The notes below the pieces were generated by a model. The model was not told the DNA's origin, did not search any database, and was given only the letters and a program-made list of their open reading frames with translations. A stretch of 64,000 nucleotides of DNA from Amoebidium appalachense (Eukaryota; Ichthyosporea), in NCBI GenBank assembly GCA_963693365.1, contig CAVNZM010000015.1, positions 2,356,001 through 2,420,000 on the forward strand, read 5' to 3'. The position numbers were made by a program, and so were the translations under genes. This document shows positions 49,759 to 60,793 of this stretch, piece after piece (position 1 is the stretch's first letter; every line of letters begins with the position of its first letter).

Positions 49759-51650
49759 ATGGCCCCTCCTCCTGCTTTGGTCGCCAAGGGGGCCGCTCTC
49801 CTCGAAAAGCTTTGGAGACCTCTACGACCTGTGCATAAAGCAAAGCGTATTCCCCTCCACCCAAAAAGGCTAACCATCTAATCTATACTCAATCAACCAA
49901 ACTCCTACAACATGTGTAAGTAGATGTGATAAAAAATGCTGTGAGTCCTCTCAGTCCCATGATAACAACAAAGCTCTTCATTGTGTCTGGTCGTGAGCAA
50001 CACAGAAACGAAACACGGAAACAACAGCAGCCATAGGACAAAGAGCCGGTACCCACCTATGGATGCTAAACATCACAGATCAAAGTACCAGTCATCGTGC
50101 TGTAAGAGCAACACAGAAACGAAAAACGGAAACAACAGCAGCCATAGGACAAAGAGCCGGTACCTGGCACCTCTAGAGTGGCAAAAAAAGAGTCGACAGA
50201 ACCAACCTCAAACATAATAAGGACGGAAACCCGGACCAGAACTTATGAAGTCTAGAGAAACAGAAAATAGCTTGAACGACTGGTGGAGGGGATGATAGCT
50301 ATAGTGCTAACAGCAAAAGTAGTGCCCACAGTCGCTGGTTCATGAACGTGAAAAGGCAACATGCATCTGCAGCCAGCAGACACACGCACACGCACGCACA
50401 CACACACACATACACACACACGCACACAAACACAGACACAGACAAAGATATAATCACAGGCACGGACACAGACCAGACAGACAAACGCCATATGCACAAA
50501 AGCAGGCAACACAAAACCAACCTTCAAACGGCCTTTCAACCGTTAGGCGAAGAAGCTGCAGCATGCAGCATGGTCGAAACCATTCAGCACGGTGGCTGCG
50601 CGACCTGCGGAGGGGACCTGTGACCAGGCGACCTGCGGGAAGGGAACTGCGACCAGGCGACCTGCGGGAAGGGACCTGCGATCAGGCGACCTGCGGAAAA
50701 GGACCTGCGGACCTGCGGGAAGGGGGAAGAGAAATGCAGCAACCGTCAACAGTGTGGTTTCAGCCCTCAAGGCGCGCTTGGTGGCTTTTGATGACCCTAA
50801 GATGGTCGGTTGGAAAGTCACCGACCAGCTGCACTTGCTCTGTCGCACTCCTCGCAGAGGCCGTGCCTCGCCCCCACCTGGGTCGCCCTCTCCCCAGCGG
50901 CGTTCTGACGGTGTAGACGTCCAAGAGCAGCTGCAGGCGCTTTCTGCCCAAGTGCAAGCCCTCTCTGTTGCCCAGTCTGGTCGCCCCAAGAAGCCCTCTG
51001 CCGGCGGCCTGCTGAGCACGCTGTCTGTGCGGGCAAAGGGCAAGGAGCCTGTCTATGCGTACGACACCGGCAGTGAAGACACCACATCGTCGAGTGAGGA
51101 TTCTGATTCCAGCAGCAGTGGCTACGGTCGTTCCTCTGACAGCCGTCGTTCCTCTGGCCGTTCCAAACCCAACCCCAGCCGTTATCTGCTCTCCAGCGGC
51201 GCCAAAGTCAACCTGCGCGTCAAAGAACGTCTGGCCCCTTCCTACCTCAAGAACACCTTGGCTGACCAGGCCTCGGTCACTGCGGCTGTCCACGCGGCGG
51301 ATTGGGTCAGCTTCCGCAACAAACGGGAGGCTCTGACGCTTGCCCGTATGCTGGATCTGCTGCTGGCCGCCGACCCTAAGGCCCGCAAGGAGTCACCTGC
51401 TGTGGAAGTTGGTGTGCGCCGTCTGCTGGCTGTGCAGACTGCTGATCAGTCCAACGGGGACTGGGCTGTTGCAGAGCAGTTTGAGGAGCTCCCTGCGCGC
51501 AGCCTGCCCCTGCCCCCTGCCTTGGCCACCCGGGCTGTTCGTCAAGCCAAGACCCTCGCCGAAGTCACCCGGGCTCGGCGCGGTCCCGGCAGTGGCCCAT
51601 CCGGAGCCGGTCCATCGGCCCCTCCGGGGACTGGTGGGCACCGGGCCTAA
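49759..51650 (+). pseudogene. DIRS-like copy C, gag interrupted by the ~900-bp segment
   Basis: The first ~23 codons (MAPPPALVAKGAALLEKL) are intact, then at 49830 the shared ~900-bp segment replaces about 30 codons of gag. Gag sequence resumes at about 50732 ('TVNSVVSALKAR') and is open to TAA 51650. No in-frame ATG restarts the protein before 'DPKMVGWKV'. Confidence 0.85.
49830..50731 (+). repeat. Second copy of the ~900-bp segment
   Basis: Nearly identical to 35935-36836, including the CA-rich run and the 'gcgacctgcggg' minisatellite. Its left junction, 'ctacgacc|tgtgcataaagc', lies inside the gag frame. Confidence 0.9.
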
Positions 51651-51727
51651 ACGGCCCTTTGGGGGTTCGGCACGCGGTTCTGTATATTATTTTCTTGTGG
51701 TTTCCTGCCACGTGCCCTTGATTAAAT

Positions 51728-52952
51728 ATGCCCCCCAAATTTTATAAGGATTCCACAGCTATGCCACGTCATGTCTTTGCCGCCTCTGATTTGTTTCCTG
51801 TTCCGGCCATTCCTGTGCCGGACCGTTCTGGACAAGCCCGTCTACGAAGTCAACGCCGTCGGCAACGTCTGTCTCACCGCCTGAAGGGGGTTACCTTGGC
51901 TAACCGTTGTCTTGGTGCCCTCAACGAGCTGTGGGCAGGCGGCCCTTGCCCATTCCCGACCCGGTTGGTGAACAGTCACCACCATGCCCTGTGGACCTTT
52001 GTCCTTAGGGCCAGCTACGATGCTATCTATACGCGCGGGTGTCTGCCACCGCCATCAATCGTCAGCGTGAATTGTATCATGGCGTCACCTGCCCGGCTGG
52101 TCTTCCCTCCAATGTCAAGAAGGATGTGGCTGCTGGTTCGTTGTCCTCTATGGTGCTGCTAGGCCTGGAAAAGCAACGCTCTGGGATATTGCGCCCGTCT
52201 GGCGCTTCCTTGTGCCGTCTGGTGGCGGAAACCCAGGCCGTGTTGCGTCGTGGTGTAGTCACGCAGCTCCGTTTGCAGCAGTTGCTTAGTGGTTGGGTGT
52301 GGGCGGCACTGCACTGCTGCAGCGGCCGCTTTTGTCGGTTCTGAGTGCCGTCTACAGTTTTGTGGAGCAGCTGGGGGGTCGGGAACAGCCCTTTCAGGCG
52401 ATGTGTGCTTTGGCCCCTTTGATGCGTTTTGATTTGCGTTCTGGGTTTGCTAGCACCATGTTCTGCACTGATGCTTCCTTGTTGGGTGGTGCAGTGGTGT
52501 CCCGGGTGCTTCCAGCAATGCTTCTCCGCCAAGTGCTGCCTCACTGCAACCGGCGTGGCCACTACAGCCAGCTGTCTGGTCCTGTGCACGAGCCAAGCCC
52601 GTCCGCCCCCCCGGCACTTATCCTGGCAGCTGTTGGTGGCTGGTGGACCACCAACATCAGTCATCGTTGGCGCCACTCCGACCACATCAACATTCTGGAG
52701 GGAGAAGCCTTTCTCCTGGGGCTTCGTCGATTAGGTCGGTCTACGGCTGCCCGGGGCTCCCGCTACCTTTGGGGCCTTGATTCGACGGCGCTGCTTGGGG
52801 CTGTTGCTAAGGGTCGTTCAGCATCCCGACACCTTAACCGTGTATGCCGCCAGGTGGCTGCCTACACGCTTGCCCTCGACATTCGTTTGTATTGTGTGTG
52901 GCTGCCGTCAGCCCACAATCCTGCAGATGGTCCCTCGCGGTTTTCTGGCTGA
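51728..52952 (+). pseudogene. DIRS-like copy C, pol with RT core deleted
   Basis: The N-terminal ~100 codons run to 'RASYDAI' at about 52027 and then jump to 'ATAINRQRE', removing about 850 bp of RT including both catalytic Asp motifs. A small loss near 52395 removes the 'LPPPVVWEL' codons. RNase H is open from 52293 to TGA 52952, with 'MFCTDASLLGG' and 'NPADGPSRF' intact. Confidence 0.85.
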
Positions 52953-53855
52953 CCAGGCCATAAAGCCCCCAACCCTCAAGGCCTACCGGGATGCTGTTGT
53001 TGAGTTCCTGGATTGGTTGCCCCTTGGCACCGACACCAAGTCCCCCGCCGAACTGGACGACCTCCTGGTGGAGTATTTTGAGGAGTGTTATGCCATTGAT
53101 CCATCGCGTGGCCAGCGTCAGCGCTGTATCAACACAGCTGCCGGCATCAAGCATTTCATGCCACGCCTGGGTCGACATCTGCAGGCCGCCCAACGGAGCC
53201 TGCAGGGCTGGAACCGGCTTTTCCAGCAAAGACCACGCCCCCGCTTCCGTTTTCATTGGTCCTCGTCATTGGCCATCACATGTATTCCAAAATTGGCCCC
53301 TTGTTTGGTTTTGCTGTTTTGCTTGGATTTGAGTGTTATTTTCGTGTCAGTGAGCTGCTTATGCTCACCCGTGCGGATCTTATTTTGCCCGATGACCCCG
53401 TTGCTCACGACATGCCACCCGGTACAGGCGGCATCTGCCTGGCCGACACCAAGACCGGTCCAAATCAGTTTGTCCCCATCACCGATCCGTCCCTGTTGGC
53501 CATCCTGACTTTCTGGTTCCGTGGTGCCCCCCCTTCTGCGCGGCTGTTTCCTTTCTCGTATGATGTTCTGCGTGCCAAGTTCCAAGCGGCATGTGACTCC
53601 CTCGGCCTCAACGAGTATGGGTTCCATCTTCACAGTCTTCGCCATGGTGGTGCCTCGAGAGACTACGTCAGGGGTGTTTCAGTAGAGACGATTGCTCTGC
53701 GTGGTCGATGGAGATCGCATGCCTCCCTCCGCCGGTATGTGCAGGCCGGTCAGTCTCTTGTTTTTTCTATTCGCGTGCCTGCGTCGCTCCTTGCCCGGGC
53801 TGCAGCGCTGCATCAGTCACCCACGGCATGGTTCGTTCCATCCTGTGCCAGGTAG
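52927..53855 (+). pseudogene. DIRS-like copy C, tyrosine recombinase with intact catalytic end
   Basis: Overlaps pol as in copy B. One base is missing near 53221, shifting the frame before the catalytic domain. Downstream the frame from 53256 keeps 'YFRVSELLMLTRADL', 'HSLRHGGASR', 'GRWRSHASLRRYVQAG' and ends after 'SPTAWFVPSCAR' at 53855. It shows what the undamaged C-terminus of the family looks like. Confidence 0.85.
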
Positions 53856-54035
53856 GGAGTGGTGGAGCACACCTGTGCCTGCTTGTGAGATTGATCCACT
53901 GGCCCCGGCTCATGTATCCCCTTGCTGGGGCTGGTAAAGACGACGTTGGCATAAAAATATTTAGTTTGTAAACATGTTTTCTTTGCATGAGAATTAGATA
54001 GCCCCGTTGGAGTGAAATTGTGTGTTGCGAGTGTG

Positions 54036-54212
54036 CTTGTTCTTGTCCGCCATGTTCGAACATGTTTGAAAAAAGATGTGATGAGTTCATGAACAAATGA
54101 GGTGTACTAGTTCCTGTTTTATTACTGTCATTTCTTTTCCCCTGCGTCCACCATGCTCCCCCTTGGGTGCAGACAACCACCGTCGGGCGCTCCAGGCGCC
54201 GCAGGGCGGGGC
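54036..54212 (+). repeat. ~177-bp segment duplicated at 55885-56059
   Basis: From 'cttgtccgccatgttcgaac' through 'gtccaccatgctccccct' to 'cgccgcagggcggggcc' the two stretches are nearly identical. In each case the left side is joined to DIRS-like 3'-end sequence or its relatives. The right sides differ. Confidence 0.85.
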
Positions 54213-54439
54213 CGGCAGGGCGCCGTCCTACTCTCCGAGCTCTGTTGTTTCGCGCCAAACTTTGGCGGGAAAGCCTGTGTGTGGCTGCCGTTGGCACAGT
54301 GTGACACAATCCAATATATGATATACTTTTGATAGGCTACTAAAATTTACAGGCACTTTTCGGCCCCGAGATCACAACTGTGGGTCTCCGCGGCCAAAAT
54401 CGTGATTCCTACAGCTAATGGTAATACCGGATCTTGACT

Positions 54440-55647
54440 ATCCAAAAAGGTCTATTCTTATGCCAACGTCGTCTTTACCAGCCCCAGCAAGGGGATACAT
54501 GAGCCGGTGCCTGTGGATCAATCTCACAAGCAGGCACAGGTGTGCTCCACAGGAGCAATGAAAAGAATGACAAATGTCATACAGAAACATGCTCAAAAAA
54601 CGTAGCCTAGTGCCTAAATAGGCAAAGGGTGTGGTGGGTGGGCAAAAACTTAGCTAAACAATTGGGCCTAAAGAGACCTAAACGCGCTCAGTAGCGCCGC
54701 AACTGACCTCCCTGGGGCCGCGCAAGCTGATTATAGAGCGCGGCCCACATTTTTGCCTATGGAAATATGAAGAAATGACTTAGAACCTATCAAATCCATG
54801 AAATCTACCAAAATGGAATTTTTGCTGCACATCAACCAATGAAAAATTTTCACAAGTGGCTAAAACCCCTAGATTGTGCACAAAGACCAAACAATTGCCG
54901 CCCATTTCGGACTAGATAAACTCACAATCATCAATATATCCATGGATAGAAGGCATATCCCACAGAACATAAAAACAGCTACAGCTCCCTAAATAAGCAT
55001 GCTAGCAGCCTGAAACTGCACACACATCAAACAGACCAAGACCTACAACATACTACTACTACGAATTTTATAGCACACTCGCAACACACAATTTCACTCC
55101 AACGGTGCTATCTAATTCTCCTGCAAAGAAAACACGTTTACAAACTAAATATTCTTATGCCAACGTCATCTTTACCAGCCCCAGCAAGGGGATACATGAG
55201 TCGGTGCCTGTGGATCAATCTCACAAGCGGGGACAGGTGTGCTCCACCACTCACTATCTGGCACGGGAAGGAACGAACCATGCCGTGGTTGACTGACGCG
55301 GCGCTGCAGCCCGGACAAGGAGCGACACAGGCACTCAAATAGAAAGAACAAGTAACTGGCCGGCCTGCACATACCGGCGGAGGGAGGCATGCGATCTCCA
55401 CTGACCACGCAGTGCAATCGTCTCTACCGAACAAAACACCCCTGACGTAGTCTCTCAAGGCACCAACCACCATGGCGAAGACTGTGAAGATGGAACCCAT
55501 ACTCGTTGAGGCCGATGGAGTCACATGCCGCTTGGAACTTGGCACACAGAAAATCATACCACAAAGGAAACAGCCGCGCAGAAGGGGGGGCACCATGGTA
55601 CCAGAAAGACAGGATGGCCAACAGGGACAGATCAGTGATGGGGACAA
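54440..55647 (-). pseudogene. Inverted DIRS-like fragment: recombinase end and terminal repeats
   Basis: Read on the minus strand, 55647-55270 encodes the recombinase C-terminal region ('FHLHSLRHGG') with a frameshift right after it. The 3'-end repeat, the leader and another 3'-end piece follow down to 54440. It is in opposite orientation to the flanking copies. Confidence 0.8.
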
Positions 55648-56057
55648 TATTTAGTTTGTAAATGTGTTTTATTTGCAGGAGAATTAGATAGCCCCGTTGG
55701 AGTGAAATTGTGTGTTGCTAGTGTGCTGTAAAATTCGTAGTAGTAGCATGGTGTAGGCCTTGGTGTGCTTGGTGGTGCTTTCCTGACTGTTTGGGCTAAC
55801 CTCATTCTGCTAGCAGTTTTAGTAGCTGTTTTTTTGTGAGCTTGGTAGCATTATCTGAGCATTTTTGTACTCTCTTCCTACCTTTCTTGTCCGCCATGTT
55901 CGAACATGTTTGAAAAAAGATGTGATGAGTTCATGAACAAATGAGGTGTACTAGTTCCTGTTTTATTACTGTCATTTCTTTTCCCCTGCGTCCACCATGC
56001 TCCCCCTGGGGTGCAGACAACCACCGTCGGGCGCTCCAGGCGCCGCAGGGCGGGGCC

Positions 56058-56344
56058 CCCAGTCGTTATCTGCTCTCCAGCGGCGCAAAAGTCAACCTGC
56101 GCGTCAAAGAACGTCTGGCCCCTTCCTACCTCAAGAGCACCTTGGCTGACCAGGCCTCGGTCACTGCGGCTGTCCACGCGGCGGATTGGGTCAGCTACCG
56201 CAACAAACGGGAGGCTCTGACGCTTGCCCGTATGCTGGATCTGCTGCTGGCCGCCGACCATAAGGCCCGCAAGGAGTCACCTGCTGTGGAAGTTGGTGTG
56301 CGCCGTCTGCTGGCTGTGCAGACTGCGGTGGGCACAGGGCCTAA
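56058..56344 (+). pseudogene. DIRS-like copy F, gag C-terminal fragment
   Basis: Begins in the 'RYLLSSGAKVNL' region directly after the duplicated 177-bp segment, and has lost about 190 bp after 'LLAVQTA' before the gag stop region. Non-functional. Confidence 0.8.
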
Positions 56345-56421
56345 ACGGCCCTTTGGGGGTTCGGCACGCGGTTCTGTATAATATTTTCTTGTGGTTTCCT
56401 GCCATGTGCCCTTGATTCAAT

Positions 56422-57136
56422 ATGCCCCCTAATTTTTCTAAGGATTCCACAGCTATGCCACGTCATGTCTTTGCCGCCTCTGATTTGTTTCCTGTTCCGG
56501 CCATTCCTGTGCCGGACCGTTCTGGACAAGCCCGTCTACGGAGTCAACGCCGTCGGCAACGTCTGTCTCACCGCCTGAAGGGGGTTACCTTGGCTAACCG
56601 TTGTCTTGGTGCCCTCAACGAGCTGTGGGCAGGCCGCCCTTGCCCATTCCCGACCCGGTTGGTGAACAGTCACCACCATGCCCTGTGGACCTTTGTCCTT
56701 AGGGCCAGCTACGATGCTATACGCGCGGGTGTCTACGACGCTCAGCCTGCGAGTAGTGTCTTGGCTGCGTTCCCCGCGGCCTACCCTGTATTGACCGGAT
56801 GGCTACCTCTCACGGCGGCAAATGCCGCTTTGCCACCCCCTGGGGTTGGAGCCACAGTGGACGTGTTGCAGTTTTTGTCTCCTACACTGCAGCCGTTTTT
56901 GGCCAACCGCGACGTGGGCCTTCTCAAGCCTGTTCCGCCGACGCCTGCAGAGCTGCGCCACACCGACCTGCGCATCACATCACGTTCCCAGTGGGGAATA
57001 CGGTCACCTGCTTCTTCGGCTTCAAGACCGCGGCATGGTGCACTATTTCCAGGCGGAGGAAAAACCACTGGCCATCAATGGGCTGTTTGGGGTCCCCAAA
57101 GACACCAGAGCCCGCGTCATTTTTGACGGCCGCCGT
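56422..57136 (+). pseudogene. DIRS-like copy F, pol N-terminal half
   Basis: Matches copy B pol from MPPNFSKDSTAMPRHVF to 'VIFDGRRG', with shifts near 56915 and 56965. It stops abruptly at 57136, before the RT active site. Confidence 0.85.
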
Positions 57137-57285
57137 GGACCGGTCTTGGTGTCGGCCAGGCGGATGCCGCCTGTACCGGGTGGCATGCCTTGGGGAACGG
57201 GGTCGTCGGGCAAAACAAGATCCGCACGGGAGAGCATAAGCAGCTCACTGACACGAAAATAACACTCAAATCAGAGCAAAGCAGC
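57137..57285 (-). pseudogene. Inverted recombinase fragment fused to copy F
   Basis: Immediately after 57136 the sequence reads on the minus strand as 'LTRADLVLPDDPVP'-like recombinase ('MPPGTGGIRLADTKTG'). It then meets the DIRS-like leader at about 57335. Confidence 0.75.
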
Positions 57286-57334
57286 AAAATTTTAAACAAG
57301 CGGCCAAAACAAAAGAAAACTTGTTTACAAACTA

Positions 57335-57610
57335 AATATTGCGCGGCACCAGGGAGGTCAGTTGCGGCGCTACTGAGCGCGTTTAGGTCTCTTTAAGCCC
57401 AATTGTTTAGCTAAGTTTTTGCCCACCCATCACATCCTTGCCTATTTAGGCACTAGGCTACATTTTTGGAGCCTGTTTCTGTATGACATTTGTCATTCTT
57501 TTCATTGCTCCTGTGGAGGACACCTGTGCCTGCTTGTGAGATTGATCCACAGGCACCGGCTCATGTATCCCCTTGCTGGGGCTGGTAAAGTTGACGTTGG
57601 CATAAGAAAA
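57335..57610 (+). repeat. DIRS-like leader and 3'-end repeat fragments
   Basis: 'ggtcagttgcggcgctactg' at about 57355 is followed by 'cacctgtgcctgcttgtgag' at about 57520 and 'caggcaccggctcatgtatc', ending at 'ttggcataagaa'. Confidence 0.8.
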
Positions 57611-58400
57611 TATATCCAAAGCCATGGCGGCGCGGTGCGCTCATACGGTGGAACTGGTTATCCATGTCGGACTTGCCAAAGAAAAGACACTTGTCAGGGC
57701 CCAGCAGGAGATCAGCGAAATCTGCAGGGTTGGGGAGATGCACTTGAAGCGCCGGGTGGTCGGGAGCGAAGAACAAATTGCCGCGACGGCTGTCAAAAAT
57801 CACACAAGCTCGCGTGTCTTTGGGAACACTAAAAAGCGCGTTGATGGCCAGGCTTGTCCGTGGCATCGAAGTAGTGCACCATGCCACACTCCTGCAGGCG
57901 CTGAAACAAAGGCCCATATTCTCCATTGGGAACAGAATGTGCCGGACGAATGCGGCGGAGCTCCGCGGGAAGGCTTGAGAAGACCACCAGCGGGCAAAGA
58001 TAAAAAACGGATGCAGCACAGGAGACACGCACTGCATCACGTCGACCTAGGCCCGTACCCCAGGGGGTGGAAGAGCGGCATTGGCAGCTGTAAGGGGCAA
58101 ACAACCTGTAAGGACAGGGTACGGCAAGAGGAGCGCGGCCAAGAGGCTGCTCGCTGGCTGAGCATCATAGACACCCGCTGGACCTTCGTCCTGGCTTGCC
58201 CTCAGGACAAAGATCCAAAAGGCTTGGTGGTGACTGTTCACCGACCGAGACGGAAAATGGAAAGGGCCACCTGCCCACAACTCGATGAGGGGGCAATACA
58301 GGGGTTAGCCAGCGCGACAGCAGAACACGGCGAGACAACGCTGCTGGCTGCACTGGCTGGGAAGGGGACCGGCTGCGGGGTCACGCACGACGAGTAGGGA
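57611..58400 (-). pseudogene. Diverged DIRS-like RT fragment of a second lineage
   Basis: On the minus strand the sequence parallels pol of copy B ('YDAQPASSLLAALL', 'LTAANAALPPPGV', 'LAINALFSVPKDTRACVIFD', 'FFGKSDMDNQFHR') but with many more substitutions than the other copies show among themselves. It ends just after the first RT Asp motif. Frames are broken in at least two places. Confidence 0.8.
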
Positions 58401-59094
58401 CAGGAATGGTTGGGATGGGGAAAAGATCAGAGGCGGCAAAGGGCTGACGTGGCATAGAGCAAGCTAATTAAGCTGGAAGGCCCATGGCCTGCGGGGGGCC
58501 AGGGCCAAAACAAGATGAGCGCGAGGATGAGCGGGGAGGGGAACAACCCGCGGTAGGAGGACGAAAGAGCGCCAGCAAACCAAGGCACCGCGGCCAGAGA
58601 AGGAACGACATGGTGGCAGCAGGGCTACGCTGGAGGCGGGGCTGGCGCGACACAAAAAGGGAACCAAAGACTGGGAAAACTAGTGGGTGGGAAGGCACCA
58701 CTGTAGGCCAAAAAGGGCACACATGGGAACACGGCCATTCAACGAAGGGGGCTATACAGGCGCGGCCACTGTATTGCAAAAACTTGACTACATGCAGTAA
58801 CCTAAAAAGGCCTACCTACTTACACCGAAACAGGCAGCCTAAGGAGGCCTACCTACACCATGCTAATGAGCACAGCGACTGAGACGCACGCAGCCCAAAA
58901 GGCTCTAAACCAAAGCATCGGAATGCAAAAACTATTGCGGGCGGGATTGCCTCATGACTATAATCCAATCAAAACGTCTACATATGCAGGAACACATTCC
59001 TCTACATACTTTCACCAATAAAAACCTAAACTGCAAATTGTATACCAGCATACGTACATCACCAAATTTTCGCTACCACTATCACCTGCAACCA
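58401..59094. other. Sequence between the diverged fragment and copy G
   Basis: A minus-strand open stretch at 58468-58779 could be the gag end or leader of the diverged element, but no motif supports it. 58780-58870 has 'aacctaaaaaggcctaccta' repeats related to those near 43240. The rest is AT-rich without signals. Confidence 0.4.
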
Positions 59095-59096
59095 GA

Positions 59097-59668
59097 AAGA
59101 CAGGGGACGGATCGGTGATGGGGACAAACTGATTCGGACCGGTCTTGGTATTGGCCAGGCGGATGTCGCCTGTACCGGGTGGCATGTCGTGGGGAATGGG
59201 GTCGTCACGCAAAACAAGATCCGCACGGGTGAGCATATGCTCACAGACACGAAAATAACACTCAAATCCGAGCAAAACAGCAATACCAAACAAGGGGCCA
59301 ATTTTGGTATACAAATGATTGCCAATGACAAGGACCAATGAAAACGGAAGCGGGGGCATAGTCTTTGCTGGAACAAGCCGGCTCCAGCCCTGCAGACTCC
59401 GTTGGGCGGCCTGCAGGTGTGAACCCAGGCGTGGCATGAAATGCTTGATGCTGGCAGCTGTGTTGACACAGCACTGACGCTGGCCACGCGATGGATCAAT
59501 GGCGTAACACTCCTCAAAATACTCCACTAGGACGTCGACCAGTTCGGCGGGGGACTTGGTGTCGGTGCCAGGGGGCAACCAATCCAGGAACTCAACAACA
59601 GCATCCGGGTAGGCCTTTAGGATTGGGGGCTTTATGGCCTGGTCAGCCATAAAACCGCGAGGGACCAT
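59097..59668 (-). pseudogene. DIRS-like copy G, truncated tyrosine recombinase
   Basis: Overlaps RNase H as in other copies and carries the same 'VCEHMLTRADL' and 'DPSPVFLV' lesions as copy A. It is cut off at about 59095, before the H-x-x-R and Tyr motifs. Confidence 0.85.
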
Positions 59669-60540
59669 CTGCAGGATTGTGGGTTGACGGCAGCCACACA
59701 CAATACAAATGAATGTCGAGGGCAAGCGTGTAGGCAGCCACCTGGCGGCATACACGGTTCAGGCGTCAGGATGCTGAACAACCCTTAGCAACAGCCCCAA
59801 GCAGCGCCGTTGTATCAAGGCCCCAAAGGTAGCAGGAGCCCCGGGCAGCCGGAGACCGACCAAATCGACGAAGCCCCAGAAGCAAGGCTTCTCCCTCCAG
59901 AATGTTGATGTGGTCGGAGTAGCGCCAACGATGACTGATGTTGATGGTCCACCGGCCACCAACAGCTGCCAGAATAGGTGCCTGGGGGGCGGACGGGCTT
60001 GGCTCGTGCACGGGACCAGACAGCTGGCTGTAGTGGCCACGCCGGTTGCAGTGAGGCAGCACTTGGCGGAGAAGCGCTGCTGGAAGCACCCGGGACACCA
60101 CTGCACCACCCAACAAGGAAGCATCAGTGCAGAACATGGTGCTAGCAAACCCAGAACGCACAATGCATCAACGGGGCCAAAGCACACATCGCCTGAAGCT
60201 CCCACACCACGGGCGGTGGAAGGGGCTGGGCTGTTCCCGACCCCCCAGCTGCTTCACAAAACTGTAGACGGCACTCAGAACCGACAAAAGCGACCGCTGC
60301 AGCAGTGCCGCCCACACCCAACCACCAAGCAACTGCTGCAAATGAAGCTGCGTGACGACACCACGACGCAACACGGCCTGGGTTTCACCATCAGACGGCA
60401 CAAGGAAGCACCAGACGGGCGCAAAATCCAAGAGCAATGCATTTCAAGGCCTAGCAGCACCATAGAGGACGACGAACCAGCAGCCACATCCTTCCTGACT
60501 TTGGAGGGAAGAGCAGCCGGGCCGGTGACGCCATGATACG
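59643..60540 (-). pseudogene. DIRS-like copy G, RNase H and RT C-terminal part
   Basis: Reads 'MFCTDASLLGGAVVSRVLP' and 'NPADGPSRF'-region on the minus strand with frameshifts near 60165 and 60440. It begins at 'ESYHGVTGPAALPSKV' and is fused at about 60540 to the recombinase N-terminal part of copy D. Confidence 0.85.
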
Positions 60541-60793
60541 ATTCCCAAGCGTGGCATGAAATGCTTGATGCCGGCAGCTGTGTTGACACAGCGCTGACGC
60601 TGGCCACGCGATGGATCAATGGCATAACACTCCTCAAAATACTCCACCAGGAGGTCGTCCAGTTTGGCGGGGGACTTGGTGTCGGTGCCAGGGGGCAACC
60701 AATCCAGGAACTCAGCAACAGCATCCCGGTAGGCCTTGAGGGTTGGGGGCTTTATGGCCTGGTCAGCCAGAAAACCGCGAGGGACCATCTGCA
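60541..60793 (-). pseudogene. DIRS-like copy D, recombinase N-terminal fragment
   Basis: Runs from the overlap with pol ('MVPRGFLADQAIKPPTLKAY') to 'GIKHFMPRLG' and then breaks at the junction with copy G, losing the whole catalytic domain. Confidence 0.85.
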
